From assembly GCA_903833215.1 (NCBI GenBank), contig CAILEM010000153.1, positions 212,996 to 276,995 of the forward strand: DNA of 64,000 nt. Direction: 5' to 3'. The notes beneath the pieces are model-generated. The model worked only from the letters and a program-made list of their open reading frames with translations, ran no database searches and was not told the origin of the DNA. Below, piece by piece: positions 35,461 through 44,417 of the stretch (positions are counted from its first letter, which is position 1; the number at the start of each line of letters is the position of its first letter). This stretch comes from an uncultured Armatimonadota bacterium (lineage in GTDB: Bacteria; Armatimonadota; Fimbriimonadia; Fimbriimonadales; Fimbriimonadaceae). The position numbers and the translations under genes were made by a program.

Positions 35461-36462
35461 GTGAATATGAGGCGCGAATGGAGCGGCTGGATAAAGACGC
35501 GCCAGTGGAGTGAATTCGAAAAGCTGGCCAAGACGGAGCCTTCGCAATCGCTGGCGGATACCGTTGCCGAACTGGAGCTAGGTTTCCCAGATAAGCCCGA
35601 CAAAAGAGCATTGAGGAAGATCCTTTTCCTTCTGTCGCTATCGGGCTACGAGCCGCGGCAGATTGACGAGCCGTTCAACGCCTCGATGCTCGAGGTCCCG
35701 CCGCTGCTGTTTGCCTTTATGGTCAGTCCCGATGGGGCAGGCGATACTGTCCTCACGTATGGGCGCGAGGAGCACGGGCGAGTTTCGTGGCTGATCGTGC
35801 ACCTAACCTACCGGGATGGAATCACCCGGGCGATTGAAGACACTACAACCATAGAAGAAGCGCAGACCAGGTTACTTCGGCTTAGAAATATGACGCCGAA
35901 GCCATGTATTTCATCAGAAATTCCGGTCGATTTTGCTCTCTCGTCGATTGCCCAAGCTGTTCCAAGAACCAGAAACCTGCCTCCAGTCATGGCCTATTGG
36001 CGTGCGAAACTCCCCAAGGACTTTTCAACACCGCACCCTGCCCAAGAACTTGAAGCAAAGAACCTCACGTCTGATGAACTTCACACATTGATGACAGAGC
36101 TCGAACCCACGCGGTCTTGGCGATTAGAGTTAGGTGCCCTAGCACCTGCGCTCGAAGAAATGGTTCATAGTCACGAGAATCAGCAGTTGGATTTCAATGA
36201 CTCTGAAGCCTGGCACCGCGTTCTGGAGCCGCACCGTGAGTATCTGTTCGCGCCGGAAACGTTGGCCGATCATCGACGAAGATTGCTTGACCTAGCCTAC
36301 GTCATGCACCTGAAAGGGGATTCCCGTGTCGGTGAAGTGATGGCAATTGCGAAAGACCTCGATGCTTACGGCCACAACAGTGTGTATGGCAAAACTCTGG
36401 CAGCCCGAACCCTGATTTTGCTGGTAGAAACGATTAGAAGACAAAACGCAAAGGAGCGCTAA
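35461..36462 (+). CDS. Uncharacterised protein divergent from pstS
   Basis: 333 residues, soluble, no signal peptide. A GTG start at 35461 or ATG at 35467. The first 70 residues are helical and charged (SGWIKTRQWSEFEKLAKTEP, KRALRKILFLLSLSGYEP). The middle has a beta-rich stretch (LLFAFMVSPDGAGDTVLTYG, VSWLIVHLTYRDGITRAIED). The last third is helical and includes PHREYLFAPETLADHRRRLLDLAYVMHL. No motif recognised. It shares the Pho-type promoter region and runs into two phosphoesterase genes. Confidence 0.75.
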   Translation: MNMRREWSGWIKTRQWSEFEKLAKTEPSQSLADTVAELELGFPDKPDKRALRKILFLLSLSGYEPRQIDEPFNASMLEVPPLLFAFMVSPDGAGDTVLTYGREEHGRVSWLIVHLTYRDGITRAIEDTTTIEEAQTRLLRLRNMTPKPCISSEIPVDFALSSIAQAVPRTRNLPPVMAYWRAKLPKDFSTPHPAQELEAKNLTSDELHTLMTELEPTRSWRLELGALAPALEEMVHSHENQQLDFNDSEAWHRVLEPHREYLFAPETLADHRRRLLDLAYVMHLKGDSRVGEVMAIAKDLDAYGHNSVYGKTLAARTLILLVETIRRQNAKER

Positions 36463-36498
36463 GAAGCAACAAGCGGTTTTTAGCCGTAGGACGAGTTC

Positions 36499-37329
36499 TT
36501 GCCACCAAAGCCAACCCTTAAACCCACGCGTCGCGACCTCCTGAGGTGGATGACTGCTGGTGCCGTCACCGCGATGGCACCACTATCCTTTGGTAGCTAC
36601 TGCACCGGCCTAATCAGCGTTGAACACCACGAGCTTTCTCTCCCAAAGTGGGACGCAGATGGATTTCGGGTTGCTCTCTTGGCAGATTTGCATACCAATA
36701 CCGTTGAGGAAGTGATTCATGCGAAGCAAGCAATAAGGCTTGCGATTGAGCAAAAGCCTGACCTTATTGCCATACCAGGTGATTTTGTCAACATCAGTGA
36801 GCCTACGCATCTGCACTTCGTTAGAGAATCGCTCGAACCGTTGCATGATGCAAAATGCCCAGTCGTTGCGACATTGGGCAATCACGACTACAACTGCAGG
36901 CACATCGAAGGGATCATTGACGCCATCCGGACCTCACCCACCGTGTTGCTGCGAAACCAAGCGATTGAGGTCAAGGGCGTGACTGTTGCTGGGATTGATG
37001 ATGCAATCGCAAGAAGGCATCGCACAGACTTCCTTGCTGACGGTAGCTTGTCGAAATCACTCCTCGCGTTGTTACATGAGCCGGATTTCGTCGAAATCAT
37101 GCCGAATAACGTCAGCCTTCAGTTGAGTGGGCACAGTCATGGTGGCCAAGTTTGTTTACCTGGTGGACTGGCTCTACACACTCCAAGAGGCGCATGGGAC
37201 TACATCGCGGGCTATTACCCAGATGCAAAAGTTCCGCTCTACGTAACGAGAGGTATCGGAACGGTCGGGCTGCGAGTGCGCTTGTTCTGCCGTCCAGAAG
37301 TATCGATCCTCACTCTACGAGGGGCATAA
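36499..37329 (+). CDS. Calcineurin-like metallophosphoesterase with Tat signal (YkuE-like)
   Basis: 276 residues. A TTG start follows AGGA by seven bases. A twin-arginine motif TRRDLLRWMTAG precedes a hydrophobic stretch, so it should be exported folded. The dimetal phosphoesterase motifs are complete: DLH (LLADLHTN), GD-x (AIPGDFVN), GNHD (ATLGNHDYN), then the H of LLHEPDFV and GHSHGGQ. YkuE-type enzymes act on phosphodiesters of the envelope; the substrate here is unknown. It is followed 55 bp downstream by a paralogue. Confidence 0.9.
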   Translation: MPPKPTLKPTRRDLLRWMTAGAVTAMAPLSFGSYCTGLISVEHHELSLPKWDADGFRVALLADLHTNTVEEVIHAKQAIRLAIEQKPDLIAIPGDFVNISEPTHLHFVRESLEPLHDAKCPVVATLGNHDYNCRHIEGIIDAIRTSPTVLLRNQAIEVKGVTVAGIDDAIARRHRTDFLADGSLSKSLLALLHEPDFVEIMPNNVSLQLSGHSHGGQVCLPGGLALHTPRGAWDYIAGYYPDAKVPLYVTRGIGTVGLRVRLFCRPEVSILTLRGA

Positions 37330-37384
37330 CGGCCAATCCGAAGGAATTAAGCGTTCCTCGTTCGCCAGAAGGTAAAACCTTGTT

Positions 37385-38203
37385 ATGCGCCTTCGCGATT
37401 GGGCACTTCTTTTGGGCACAGCGGGCGTCGCAACTTTGGCTTACGGAGCCTTGGTCGAGGCGCGCAATTTGGTTTTGGAGAGACACACCCTTCCCCTTCC
37501 CAAATGGCCGGAAAGACTCCGCGGTTTTCGGGTTGCTCTGCTGTCCGATTTCCATATCGGTAGCAAGATGTCCGTCGAATTGACAAAGCGAGCGATTGCG
37601 TTAGCACTTGATGAAAGCCCGGACATGATCGTGATCGCGGGTGACTTCGTTCAAGATTGGCAACCGGCTTCACCTTGGTTACTTGGCGAATGCTTGGAAC
37701 CCCTTCTGCTGATGGAGGGCAACGTCGTTGCGGTCCCAGGCAACCACGACTACCGAGGTGGCAATCCTGAATTGTTATCGATGATCTGTGATGAATTGAA
37801 CATCAAAGTTCTGAGAAACGAGGTTTGGAAACATCAAGGCATTTCATGGGTTGGCGTCGATTCCGCCATTGTCGGCAAATCGGATCCAGTGGCGGCGATG
37901 AGCCATGTTGGTGGTGATCCTGCGATTGCTATATGGCACGAGCCAGACCTCGTATCGCTTCTACCCAAAGGTTGCGCGCTTCAACTGAGCGGTCATACCC
38001 ACGGAGGACAATTCCGATTTCCTGGTGGATTCACTCCGATGCACACTGAGCTTGGCAAGCGATATCCAAGAGGTTTCTACCCAGCCGCACCGACACCGCT
38101 CTATGTCTCGCGCGGAGTTGGAACGACTTTGCTACCGTCGCGGCTCATGTGTCGACCGGAAGTCACGATTCTGACTCTCGTGCCTTCCGATCACCATCAA
38201 TAA
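37385..38203 (+). CDS. Calcineurin-like metallophosphoesterase, membrane-anchored paralogue
   Basis: 272 residues. It has the same motif set as the previous gene: LLSDFHIG, IAGDFVQ, AVPGNHDY, IWHEPDLV and GHTHGGQ, with the same ending (PLYVSRGVGTTLLPSRLMCRPEVTIL-type). The N-terminus (DWALLLGTAGVATLAYGALV) is a signal anchor without the twin-arginine motif. The pair clearly arose by tandem duplication and probably works on the same kind of envelope phosphodiester in different locations. Confidence 0.9.
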   Translation: MRLRDWALLLGTAGVATLAYGALVEARNLVLERHTLPLPKWPERLRGFRVALLSDFHIGSKMSVELTKRAIALALDESPDMIVIAGDFVQDWQPASPWLLGECLEPLLLMEGNVVAVPGNHDYRGGNPELLSMICDELNIKVLRNEVWKHQGISWVGVDSAIVGKSDPVAAMSHVGGDPAIAIWHEPDLVSLLPKGCALQLSGHTHGGQFRFPGGFTPMHTELGKRYPRGFYPAAPTPLYVSRGVGTTLLPSRLMCRPEVTILTLVPSDHHQ

Positions 38204-38209
38204 CCAACT

Positions 38210-39301
38210 CTACTGCTTGGTAGCCTTGTTGGCATGCACTTTGATCGCTGGGGTTGTCTTGAGATCTTCCAACTCGTACAGGACCGATGTGTCTGACTCG
38301 ACTTTGGTTAGCTTGCTCAAACCATCCTGCCCTTCGAAGCTAGACTTTCCTTCCCGACTTTCGGCATATTGCATCGCTTCCTTGAAGCTGGGATTTTTGA
38401 CCGGTCTATTCGGCTGAGACATCGCATCAAGAACGTACGATTTCAACAGCTTGGGCCAATACTTCGCGAATGTTCGCTTGGAATCGAAGCGGTCCATCCA
38501 GATTAGCTTTCCGTCTACGGCAACGACGACTCCTGAAGCCTCTGCGATCGCGAACCGAGCCATCAGCGCATTGACATACTCGTCAAGCACCGGCTTCGTC
38601 TTGGTGCTGACATAGTTCTCGCGATACGTCCCTGTGGCGTTCTCGTTGCCTAGCGACTTCAGTTGGTGTCCGACCTTATCCCAGACTTCCGACTGGTTTC
38701 GACTGACGACGGCAGCGCCGCGCCCCCCACTGGGTGCGGCAAATGCTCCTCCGGCACCTCCGCCGAAGCCACCAAAATTCGTGGTCTTTGGTGTCCAGCG
38801 CCCATGCTCGACGCAGAACACGGCCAGATCTGTTGGTTCTTTGCTAGGGGGCACCAGGCCATCTTTCTGAACAATTCGATCCTGCTGACCACCAAGCAAC
38901 ATTTCACCCGCGATGAGGAGCAAAGTCTTTCCACTTGTATTGGTTAGCCATAAGGTGTTCACCTGCGCGCCCTGTCGATTCACTTGCCCCCTAACCTGTA
39001 CACGACGACTGCCACCCACTCCGGCAGTAGAGTCCTGATTCCCTGAGAATCCAGATCGGCTTCTTCCACCGGAACCGGGACGCGGCCTGACCAAATTGGG
39101 CGTTGAACCCGTTTCGGTGATGACGATTGTGCCCTGCTTGATCCCTTCGTCGAGTGTAATCACATCTGCAGTTCGGTTTGACAAGCCTGCCGTGATCGGA
39201 TAGAGAGTGATGTTTCGATAGCTGACGGCTTGGCCCTGGTGCCATGACTGCTGCGAAAGACTCGAAGTCAGTAGCAACGCTCCCGTGAGAATGAGCGACA
39301 T
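38210..39301 (-). CDS. DUF6569 (ARPP-1)-like exported protein
   Basis: 363 residues with a signal peptide (LILTGALLLTSSLSQQSW). The first half matches the DUF6569/ARPP-1 pattern: RNITLYPITAG, VITLDEGIKQGTIVITE, NTLWLTNTSGKTLLLIAGEMLLGGQQDRIV, and PTDLAVFCVEHGRW. Two Gly/Arg-rich insertions (about residues 72-105 and 172-195) look disordered. The second half repeats an ENYVSTKTKPVLDEYVNAL-type region typical of the family. Function unknown. It is convergent with the phosphoesterase pair. Confidence 0.78.
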   Translation of the reverse strand: MSLILTGALLLTSSLSQQSWHQGQAVSYRNITLYPITAGLSNRTADVITLDEGIKQGTIVITETGSTPNLVRPRPGSGGRSRSGFSGNQDSTAGVGGSRRVQVRGQVNRQGAQVNTLWLTNTSGKTLLLIAGEMLLGGQQDRIVQKDGLVPPSKEPTDLAVFCVEHGRWTPKTTNFGGFGGGAGGAFAAPSGGRGAAVVSRNQSEVWDKVGHQLKSLGNENATGTYRENYVSTKTKPVLDEYVNALMARFAIAEASGVVVAVDGKLIWMDRFDSKRTFAKYWPKLLKSYVLDAMSQPNRPVKNPSFKEAMQYAESREGKSSFEGQDGLSKLTKVESDTSVLYELEDLKTTPAIKVHANKATKQ

Positions 39302-39420
39302 TGATTTCCTCCTGCAAAACGCACAAAATGCGAACGCTTGCCAATCTGACGGATGAGCCCTGGCGACACTACGGTCAATCGCTACAGGATGTATGCTGAC
39401 GGCATCGCAGGAGTGTGAGG

Positions 39421-40689
39421 ATGCTAATCGTTCCGTGGCTGTTGATGGTTGCCGTGCAGAATAAGCCGGTCATGAAGGACTTCATGGGTCTCAATGTCCA
39501 CACGGTTTTGTTCAAGCCCGATCTCTATCGACCCACCACCTCGGTGGTGCGCGACTACCACGGAATTGGATGGGATCTCGGTGACACTCCGGATAACTCA
39601 GCCATCTTCCCGATGACGCGTAATGGCGTCAACTGGCTCGACCTGTATGGGGGATGGAAAGCGAAAGGGTATCGAATCGATGTGACTGCTCAGTTCGATG
39701 GACTTGCTCCTGCCAAATGGAATTCCACCAATGAGTTTGCTTACGGACTCGCATTCTCCAAGTTCTTCGGTCCGTCCTCTGAACATCCACTGGTGGAATC
39801 CGTTGAAATCGGAAACGAGCCAGCCGAATTCAGTGAAGCTCAGTACCGCGCCATGTTTGAGAATATGGCGAAAGGTATTCGAAAGGGTGATCCCAAGTTG
39901 AAGATTGCTACGTGTGCGGTAGCCCTTGGGAAAGCGGACAAATATTCGAAAGATATCGCGTGCCTTGAGGGCTTGGAGCCGCTCATCGATATCGTTAACG
40001 TCCACACCTATCCATTCGTAGAAGGTTGGCCAACTTGGCGCCGGAGCTATCCCGAGGATCCCAAGATCAATTATCTCAAGCAAGCACAAGAGATGATTGA
40101 TTGGCGGAACAAGCACCTACCCGGCAAGCCCGTATGGGTCACCGAGTTTGGATACGACTCAACAACCAAACCCAATAAGCCAACTGGAGATTTTGCGAAA
40201 TGGGTTGGAGTCACGGATGAACAGCAAGCGGCCTATATCGTGCGCTCCTACCTGATGTTCTCTTCTATGGACATCGAGCGGGCGTACCTATACTGGTTTA
40301 ATGACACCGACGAGCCACAACTTCACGGATCTTCTGGGTTGACTCGGAACTATCAACCCAAGCCGTCCTTCTACGCGGTTTCCCATCTCTATGGAACGAT
40401 AGGAGACTTCGCCTTTGACAAGGCGATCTCACGAAAGGCGGACGAAGCCTTCGTATTCCAGTATCGAAATCCGAAAAAACCGAAATCGATCCTTTGGGTT
40501 GCATGGTCTCCTACCGGCTCCAGTAGAACCGCGACAGTGAGCATCCCTCGATCCCCTAGCCGGCCGGTTCGAAGTGCGGAAATGCCTCTCGCGGCCGGAG
40601 AGGCAAAAGCGGCTACTTGGAAACGATCTGCCGACGGAACCCTTTCCGTCGGTATAAGTGAAAGGCCTGTGTATCTCTGGTTCGAGTAG
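39421..40689 (+). CDS. Putative clan GH-A glycoside hydrolase
   Basis: 422 residues. The ATG at 39421 has AGGAG seven bases upstream and opens a short hydrophobic signal (LIVPWLLMVAVQNK). A (beta/alpha)8 barrel of clan GH-A type is indicated by the acid/base Glu in EIGNEPAEFSE and the nucleophile Glu in VWVTEFGYDS, with NVHTYPF between. A small C-terminal beta domain follows (about 345-422). This resembles GH39/GH5-like uncharacterised hydrolases; the exact family is not certain. Confidence 0.72.
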   Translation: MLIVPWLLMVAVQNKPVMKDFMGLNVHTVLFKPDLYRPTTSVVRDYHGIGWDLGDTPDNSAIFPMTRNGVNWLDLYGGWKAKGYRIDVTAQFDGLAPAKWNSTNEFAYGLAFSKFFGPSSEHPLVESVEIGNEPAEFSEAQYRAMFENMAKGIRKGDPKLKIATCAVALGKADKYSKDIACLEGLEPLIDIVNVHTYPFVEGWPTWRRSYPEDPKINYLKQAQEMIDWRNKHLPGKPVWVTEFGYDSTTKPNKPTGDFAKWVGVTDEQQAAYIVRSYLMFSSMDIERAYLYWFNDTDEPQLHGSSGLTRNYQPKPSFYAVSHLYGTIGDFAFDKAISRKADEAFVFQYRNPKKPKSILWVAWSPTGSSRTATVSIPRSPSRPVRSAEMPLAAGEAKAATWKRSADGTLSVGISERPVYLWFE

Positions 40690-40720
40690 TTAGGCTAATT
40701 CGGCCGTCTGATACCGCTCC

Positions 40721-40806
40721 GTTGTAGATGCAGGGCGTGCGCTGCTAGCCAAACGTTGGTCAGTCATAGCGATAGCAGGTAGCGAGGCACGCCTCGCCCC
40801 TACAAC
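40721..40806 (-). repeat. Hairpin repeat element, copy 3
   Basis: Bounded by GTTGTAG and CTACAAC. On the minus strand it begins GTAGGGGCGAGGCGTGCC, continues CTCGCTACCTGCTAT as in copy 1, has a central CCAA/TTGG palindrome around ACGT (40749-40759) and ends with GCACGCCCTGC. It fills the gap between two convergent genes, as copies 1 and 2 do. Confidence 0.85.
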
Positions 40807-40810
40807 AACT

Positions 40811-43129
40811 CTAGTTCGGCACGTAAAGCTGACTGGTTGGCACGATCTGGAATGGAATTCCTGGTGCTGCCCAGAAAAGCTGGAGGATTGAACCACCTCC
40901 GCCTTGGAAGAATTTGATAACGATGCTGTGCTTCTCACCGGCAACTAAATTCACGGTTCCGGAATTGTAGGTGGGAGCGTGATACGTGTAGTTGTCAATA
41001 ACCAGGTTGCCATCGATATAAACCCTTACACCGTCATCGGAATTTGTCGTGAGAGTATAGGTTCCTGTGGTCATCGCCTGGATCTGGCCAGTCCACATTC
41101 CTGCCCAGTTTGAGCTTCCAACACCTGAGATCGGTGAGTTTCCGCCCCAATTGAGATCGATGGTTGAATCAACTTTCACTGCCGTTGGAGTGCCAGCCGG
41201 GTCCTGAATTCCATCGTAATAGCTGCCGAGCAAGCCGGTGCCATTACCGATAACCGGATTGATGAGATAGTTCCTTGAGACCACTGAACTCGCCCCTCCC
41301 CCGGTCATGAATGCCCGAGCAGAGAAAGTTAAGCTAGAGTTGAAGCTCAAAGGCTTTGAGTAAAGCGGTGAAGTCTCCGACGGAATGCTCCCGTCCGTTG
41401 TGTATCGAATCTGCGCTCTCGGAGTTGTATCGGTGACCTTCACCGTAATGCTATTGGCGAAGTTGCCTGCTGCAGGTGTAACCACAGGAGTTGCTGCCCA
41501 AGTGCCGTGCCCAAATACTCCGACGGAGTTGGTACATCCGACATAGACTTTTCCATTCACGACAACCGGCGTGTTGAATTTGACTGCGCCGCCAAGGATA
41601 TCTCGCCCGCCCGTCGCACTGCTATCGTACAACTCCACATTGATGTGCGATGCATCGTATGCATGGAGCACGGCTGGACCACCGTTACCATAGTTGTCTG
41701 CCGAAATAGCCCACAGGATGCCGTTGCTCAGACCGTTCGAAGAGATGCTCGGAGTTGGCCCGGGATATTGGTATTGTGTCGGTGTGTAGGCCGAAGGTGT
41801 CGTTGAGGTGAACTTACCGTCTTTGATCGGGAATGAGACGATTGAGGAATATGTCGGTCCAAAGAACACGGTCTTGTTAAAATAGGCGGGTGCTCCCCAA
41901 ATGCCACCCATCGCATAAGGCAACTCTTGGACGATTTGGTCGGTAGGGTTGTACTTGCCTAGGTTCGCCGTATTGAGAAGGTATATCGTGCCCTCTTTTC
42001 CCGACTGGACGAGAAGGTTCTTCTTGGAGGTGCCACTCGCAGAAGAAGGAAGCAACATGACCGCGCCCGAACCCAAATCAGCGTCATAGTCGTTCAGGTT
42101 GAGCTGGTTAGAGGGTGCAAAGTAATCCGCGACGCTGAATTTCTTGTTTGGAATTCTAACGATGGCGTCACCAAAAGAACCTGCTGCAGGATCGAACATG
42201 CCATTGCCCGTCGCAAAATAGATGCTACTCCCATCACTGGCAGGTGCACCACCGCCTTGCCAAATTCCACCAGCTGCAAGCGGGTATCCGCTCGGGTCAG
42301 TGTTAGCGTTAGGAGACGTGTTCATCAAGCCCAAGGGCTTGAGCTTATCGGCATCGTAGGCGAATACCCAACCGTGATAGGGGCCGTTGTCACCGTGAGA
42401 AGCGAATGCGACGTAGAGCGTGTTGCCCTGGCCGGGCGTGGAAACCACCAACAAACCGGGTCGATTGTGGTGTATACGGGAATCAAAAACGATTTTTCCG
42501 CCCGACGAAGCGTCTCCCGTGCCAGGAACGGTGCCTGCGATCACGAGAGGCCCACCTAACTGTTCTGCTCCCGTGGCAACATTTAGTGCATGTAGCTTTT
42601 GGGTGTAGACCGGATTATTTTGTGAGTCGGTGGTCCTAACCTTTGACACCACATACATTACAGGTGAGCCAGTCTTTAATGTGTAGATCACTGGAGTGCC
42701 AGTAATTCCAACTTCGGGGTTTATGTCTTCAGATCCTGTTTCCCAATAGGGAACGGAAGGCCCAAAGTTGACATGCCAAAGGGGTTTTGCGTTCGGACCG
42801 GAATTGCTGTCGGCATCAAAGGCATATACCGAGTTGTGCTCGGTGGCGATGTAGACGACGTTGTGGATACCTTTCCCAGGAACGAAGACGCGTGGCAGGT
42901 AGAGCGGCTGAGCATACACCTGGCCGTCGACAGGCAAGCTAAACAACAGTCCAAATTTTGATGCGTTGATGTTAGCTGGCGTCAGTTGAGTTTCCAGCGA
43001 GTTGAGACCTGTTCGCAAGTTATCGTAATGGTAGGTCGTGACTTGCGGCTGGGCGACACCTGCCGTAGCCAGCATCGTCATCACGCTAAGAATCGACAAA
43101 CGAAACAGGTTGCTGCATCTCTGAAACAT
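40811..43129 (-). CDS. Secreted PQQ-type beta-propeller protein with chitobiase-C and PA14 domains
   Basis: 772 residues from the ATG at 43129, which gives a good signal peptide (FRLSILSVMTMLATAGVAQ). Residues about 20-510 are propeller-like repeats of the pyrroloquinoline-quinone type (NVVYIATEHNSVYAFDADSN, GWVFAYDADKLKPLG, TIYLLNTANLGKYN). A chitobiase C-terminal-like module follows (IRYTTDGSIPSETSPLYSK). The end is a PA14 domain (LLGSYYDGIQDP, NSDDGVRVYIDGNLVIDNY, VAGEKHSIVIKF). PA14 usually binds carbohydrate. No dehydrogenase active site was recognised, so it may be a binding rather than redox protein. Confidence 0.85.
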   Translation of the reverse strand: MFQRCSNLFRLSILSVMTMLATAGVAQPQVTTYHYDNLRTGLNSLETQLTPANINASKFGLLFSLPVDGQVYAQPLYLPRVFVPGKGIHNVVYIATEHNSVYAFDADSNSGPNAKPLWHVNFGPSVPYWETGSEDINPEVGITGTPVIYTLKTGSPVMYVVSKVRTTDSQNNPVYTQKLHALNVATGAEQLGGPLVIAGTVPGTGDASSGGKIVFDSRIHHNRPGLLVVSTPGQGNTLYVAFASHGDNGPYHGWVFAYDADKLKPLGLMNTSPNANTDPSGYPLAAGGIWQGGGAPASDGSSIYFATGNGMFDPAAGSFGDAIVRIPNKKFSVADYFAPSNQLNLNDYDADLGSGAVMLLPSSASGTSKKNLLVQSGKEGTIYLLNTANLGKYNPTDQIVQELPYAMGGIWGAPAYFNKTVFFGPTYSSIVSFPIKDGKFTSTTPSAYTPTQYQYPGPTPSISSNGLSNGILWAISADNYGNGGPAVLHAYDASHINVELYDSSATGGRDILGGAVKFNTPVVVNGKVYVGCTNSVGVFGHGTWAATPVVTPAAGNFANSITVKVTDTTPRAQIRYTTDGSIPSETSPLYSKPLSFNSSLTFSARAFMTGGGASSVVSRNYLINPVIGNGTGLLGSYYDGIQDPAGTPTAVKVDSTIDLNWGGNSPISGVGSSNWAGMWTGQIQAMTTGTYTLTTNSDDGVRVYIDGNLVIDNYTYHAPTYNSGTVNLVAGEKHSIVIKFFQGGGGSILQLFWAAPGIPFQIVPTSQLYVPN

Positions 43130-43203
43130 CGGTATCTCAATGATAGACCCTGGGCCAAAGATCACAACTAGTTAGGTCTTCCGGCCTAAGGCATAATGCG
43201 AGC

Positions 43204-44358
43204 ATGGTGGCAATTGCGGTACTGCTCGGCTTGGGGCTTGCTCAAGCGGGAGAACGAAAACCTGGCGAACAACCGGTCCGCCCGGAATTTTTCCAAGTGC
43301 CAACCCACCGCCCAACTCTTTCGCTCGTTTCCTACACGGCTTCGTTTGCCCAACAGACCGCTGGCCAGAAGACAGTGCTTTCTATGCCTGTCCCAAATGA
43401 CTACTCGGGACAAACGGTGATTTCGTTTCGCCTAAGAACCGAGCCTGCGTCGGCGTTGAAATCCTGGCGGTGGAAGCGACGGGCGGACTTGCTTAACTGC
43501 CTTGTTGAAATCGAGTTGAACCCGACCCTTGAGCCCGTTTCGGTGACATACGAGGCTCGCGTGCTCACTCCGGGCGAAGGAGTCATTCGCACCCAACAGA
43601 AGGATTTTGCAGCGTGGTCCAGTGCGAGTAAATGTGTGCAGTCCTCAGATCCGGACATCAGCGCCATAGCAGCAAAATTCAAGGCCGGGGCGAAGGATGA
43701 AGACGACCGTGTATCGAAGATAGTGCGTTTTGTAGCCTCGAACAAAGTTCGTCAAAATGGCAACCCAAATCGATCAGACGCCAAAAATGCGCTTGAGAAC
43801 GGCGGCGATTCACTTGGCCGTGCGAACCTATGTGCCGCTCTGCTGAGAGCAGCAGGCACGCCAGCCCGAACGATCTGCACCATTCCAACTTGGGGAGAAC
43901 GGACTGACGCTCTCTCATGGATTACCGAATACGCTTCCGATGAAGGGAATTGGCAGATGATTGACCCGACCGTTGGGATTCAATTTCCTGCCAGAAACTC
44001 AATCATCGTCATTGCCATGCCTAGCATTGCCGACGAGAACCATACCGCTCAAAGTCAAACGAATGAACGTAGTGAGGCGCCAGACTTCTCGTCGCCGTCT
44101 ACAAGTTTGAAGGTTCAATGGCTCGATATTCCTTCAGGTCGCCGGGCACATTCCATTCACATCACGAAGGTTTTCCCTGGACAGAGCAACGCACGACTGA
44201 TGACAGCCGGTTATCGTCATAGCCTCAACGTCATCAAGGCCGCAGAGGCCGGAAGATCGGAGTGGATCGAAGACCGGCTATTGTCGCAGGTTATCGCGAA
44301 AGGGCCCATCAACCTGGCGCTTTTTTTGGATCGCAAGCCGACAATGCCTGATAAGTAA
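43204..44358 (+). CDS. Transglutaminase-like fold protein lacking catalytic Cys and His
   Basis: 384 residues with a short signal (VAIAVLLGLGLAQAG). A beta N-terminal domain precedes a transglutaminase-core-like region at about 150-260. The usual G-D-C-x5-A-x-L-x-x-ALLRAAGIPAR block appears as GDSLGRANLCAALLRAAGTPAR, putting Ser203 where the nucleophile Cys should be. The usual HAW...DPT block appears as LSWITEYASDEGNWQMIDPT, with Leu237 at the His and Asp254 kept. It therefore looks like a non-catalytic relative, or an enzyme using other residues such as Cys210. The C-terminal 110 residues are unassigned. Confidence 0.72.
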   Translation: MVAIAVLLGLGLAQAGERKPGEQPVRPEFFQVPTHRPTLSLVSYTASFAQQTAGQKTVLSMPVPNDYSGQTVISFRLRTEPASALKSWRWKRRADLLNCLVEIELNPTLEPVSVTYEARVLTPGEGVIRTQQKDFAAWSSASKCVQSSDPDISAIAAKFKAGAKDEDDRVSKIVRFVASNKVRQNGNPNRSDAKNALENGGDSLGRANLCAALLRAAGTPARTICTIPTWGERTDALSWITEYASDEGNWQMIDPTVGIQFPARNSIIVIAMPSIADENHTAQSQTNERSEAPDFSSPSTSLKVQWLDIPSGRRAHSIHITKVFPGQSNARLMTAGYRHSLNVIKAAEAGRSEWIEDRLLSQVIAKGPINLALFLDRKPTMPDK

Positions 44359-44417
44359 CTGGGCAAGCAAATCCGATCACATTCCGAACCTACACACCGG
44401 CGAATCGTCCTAATTTT

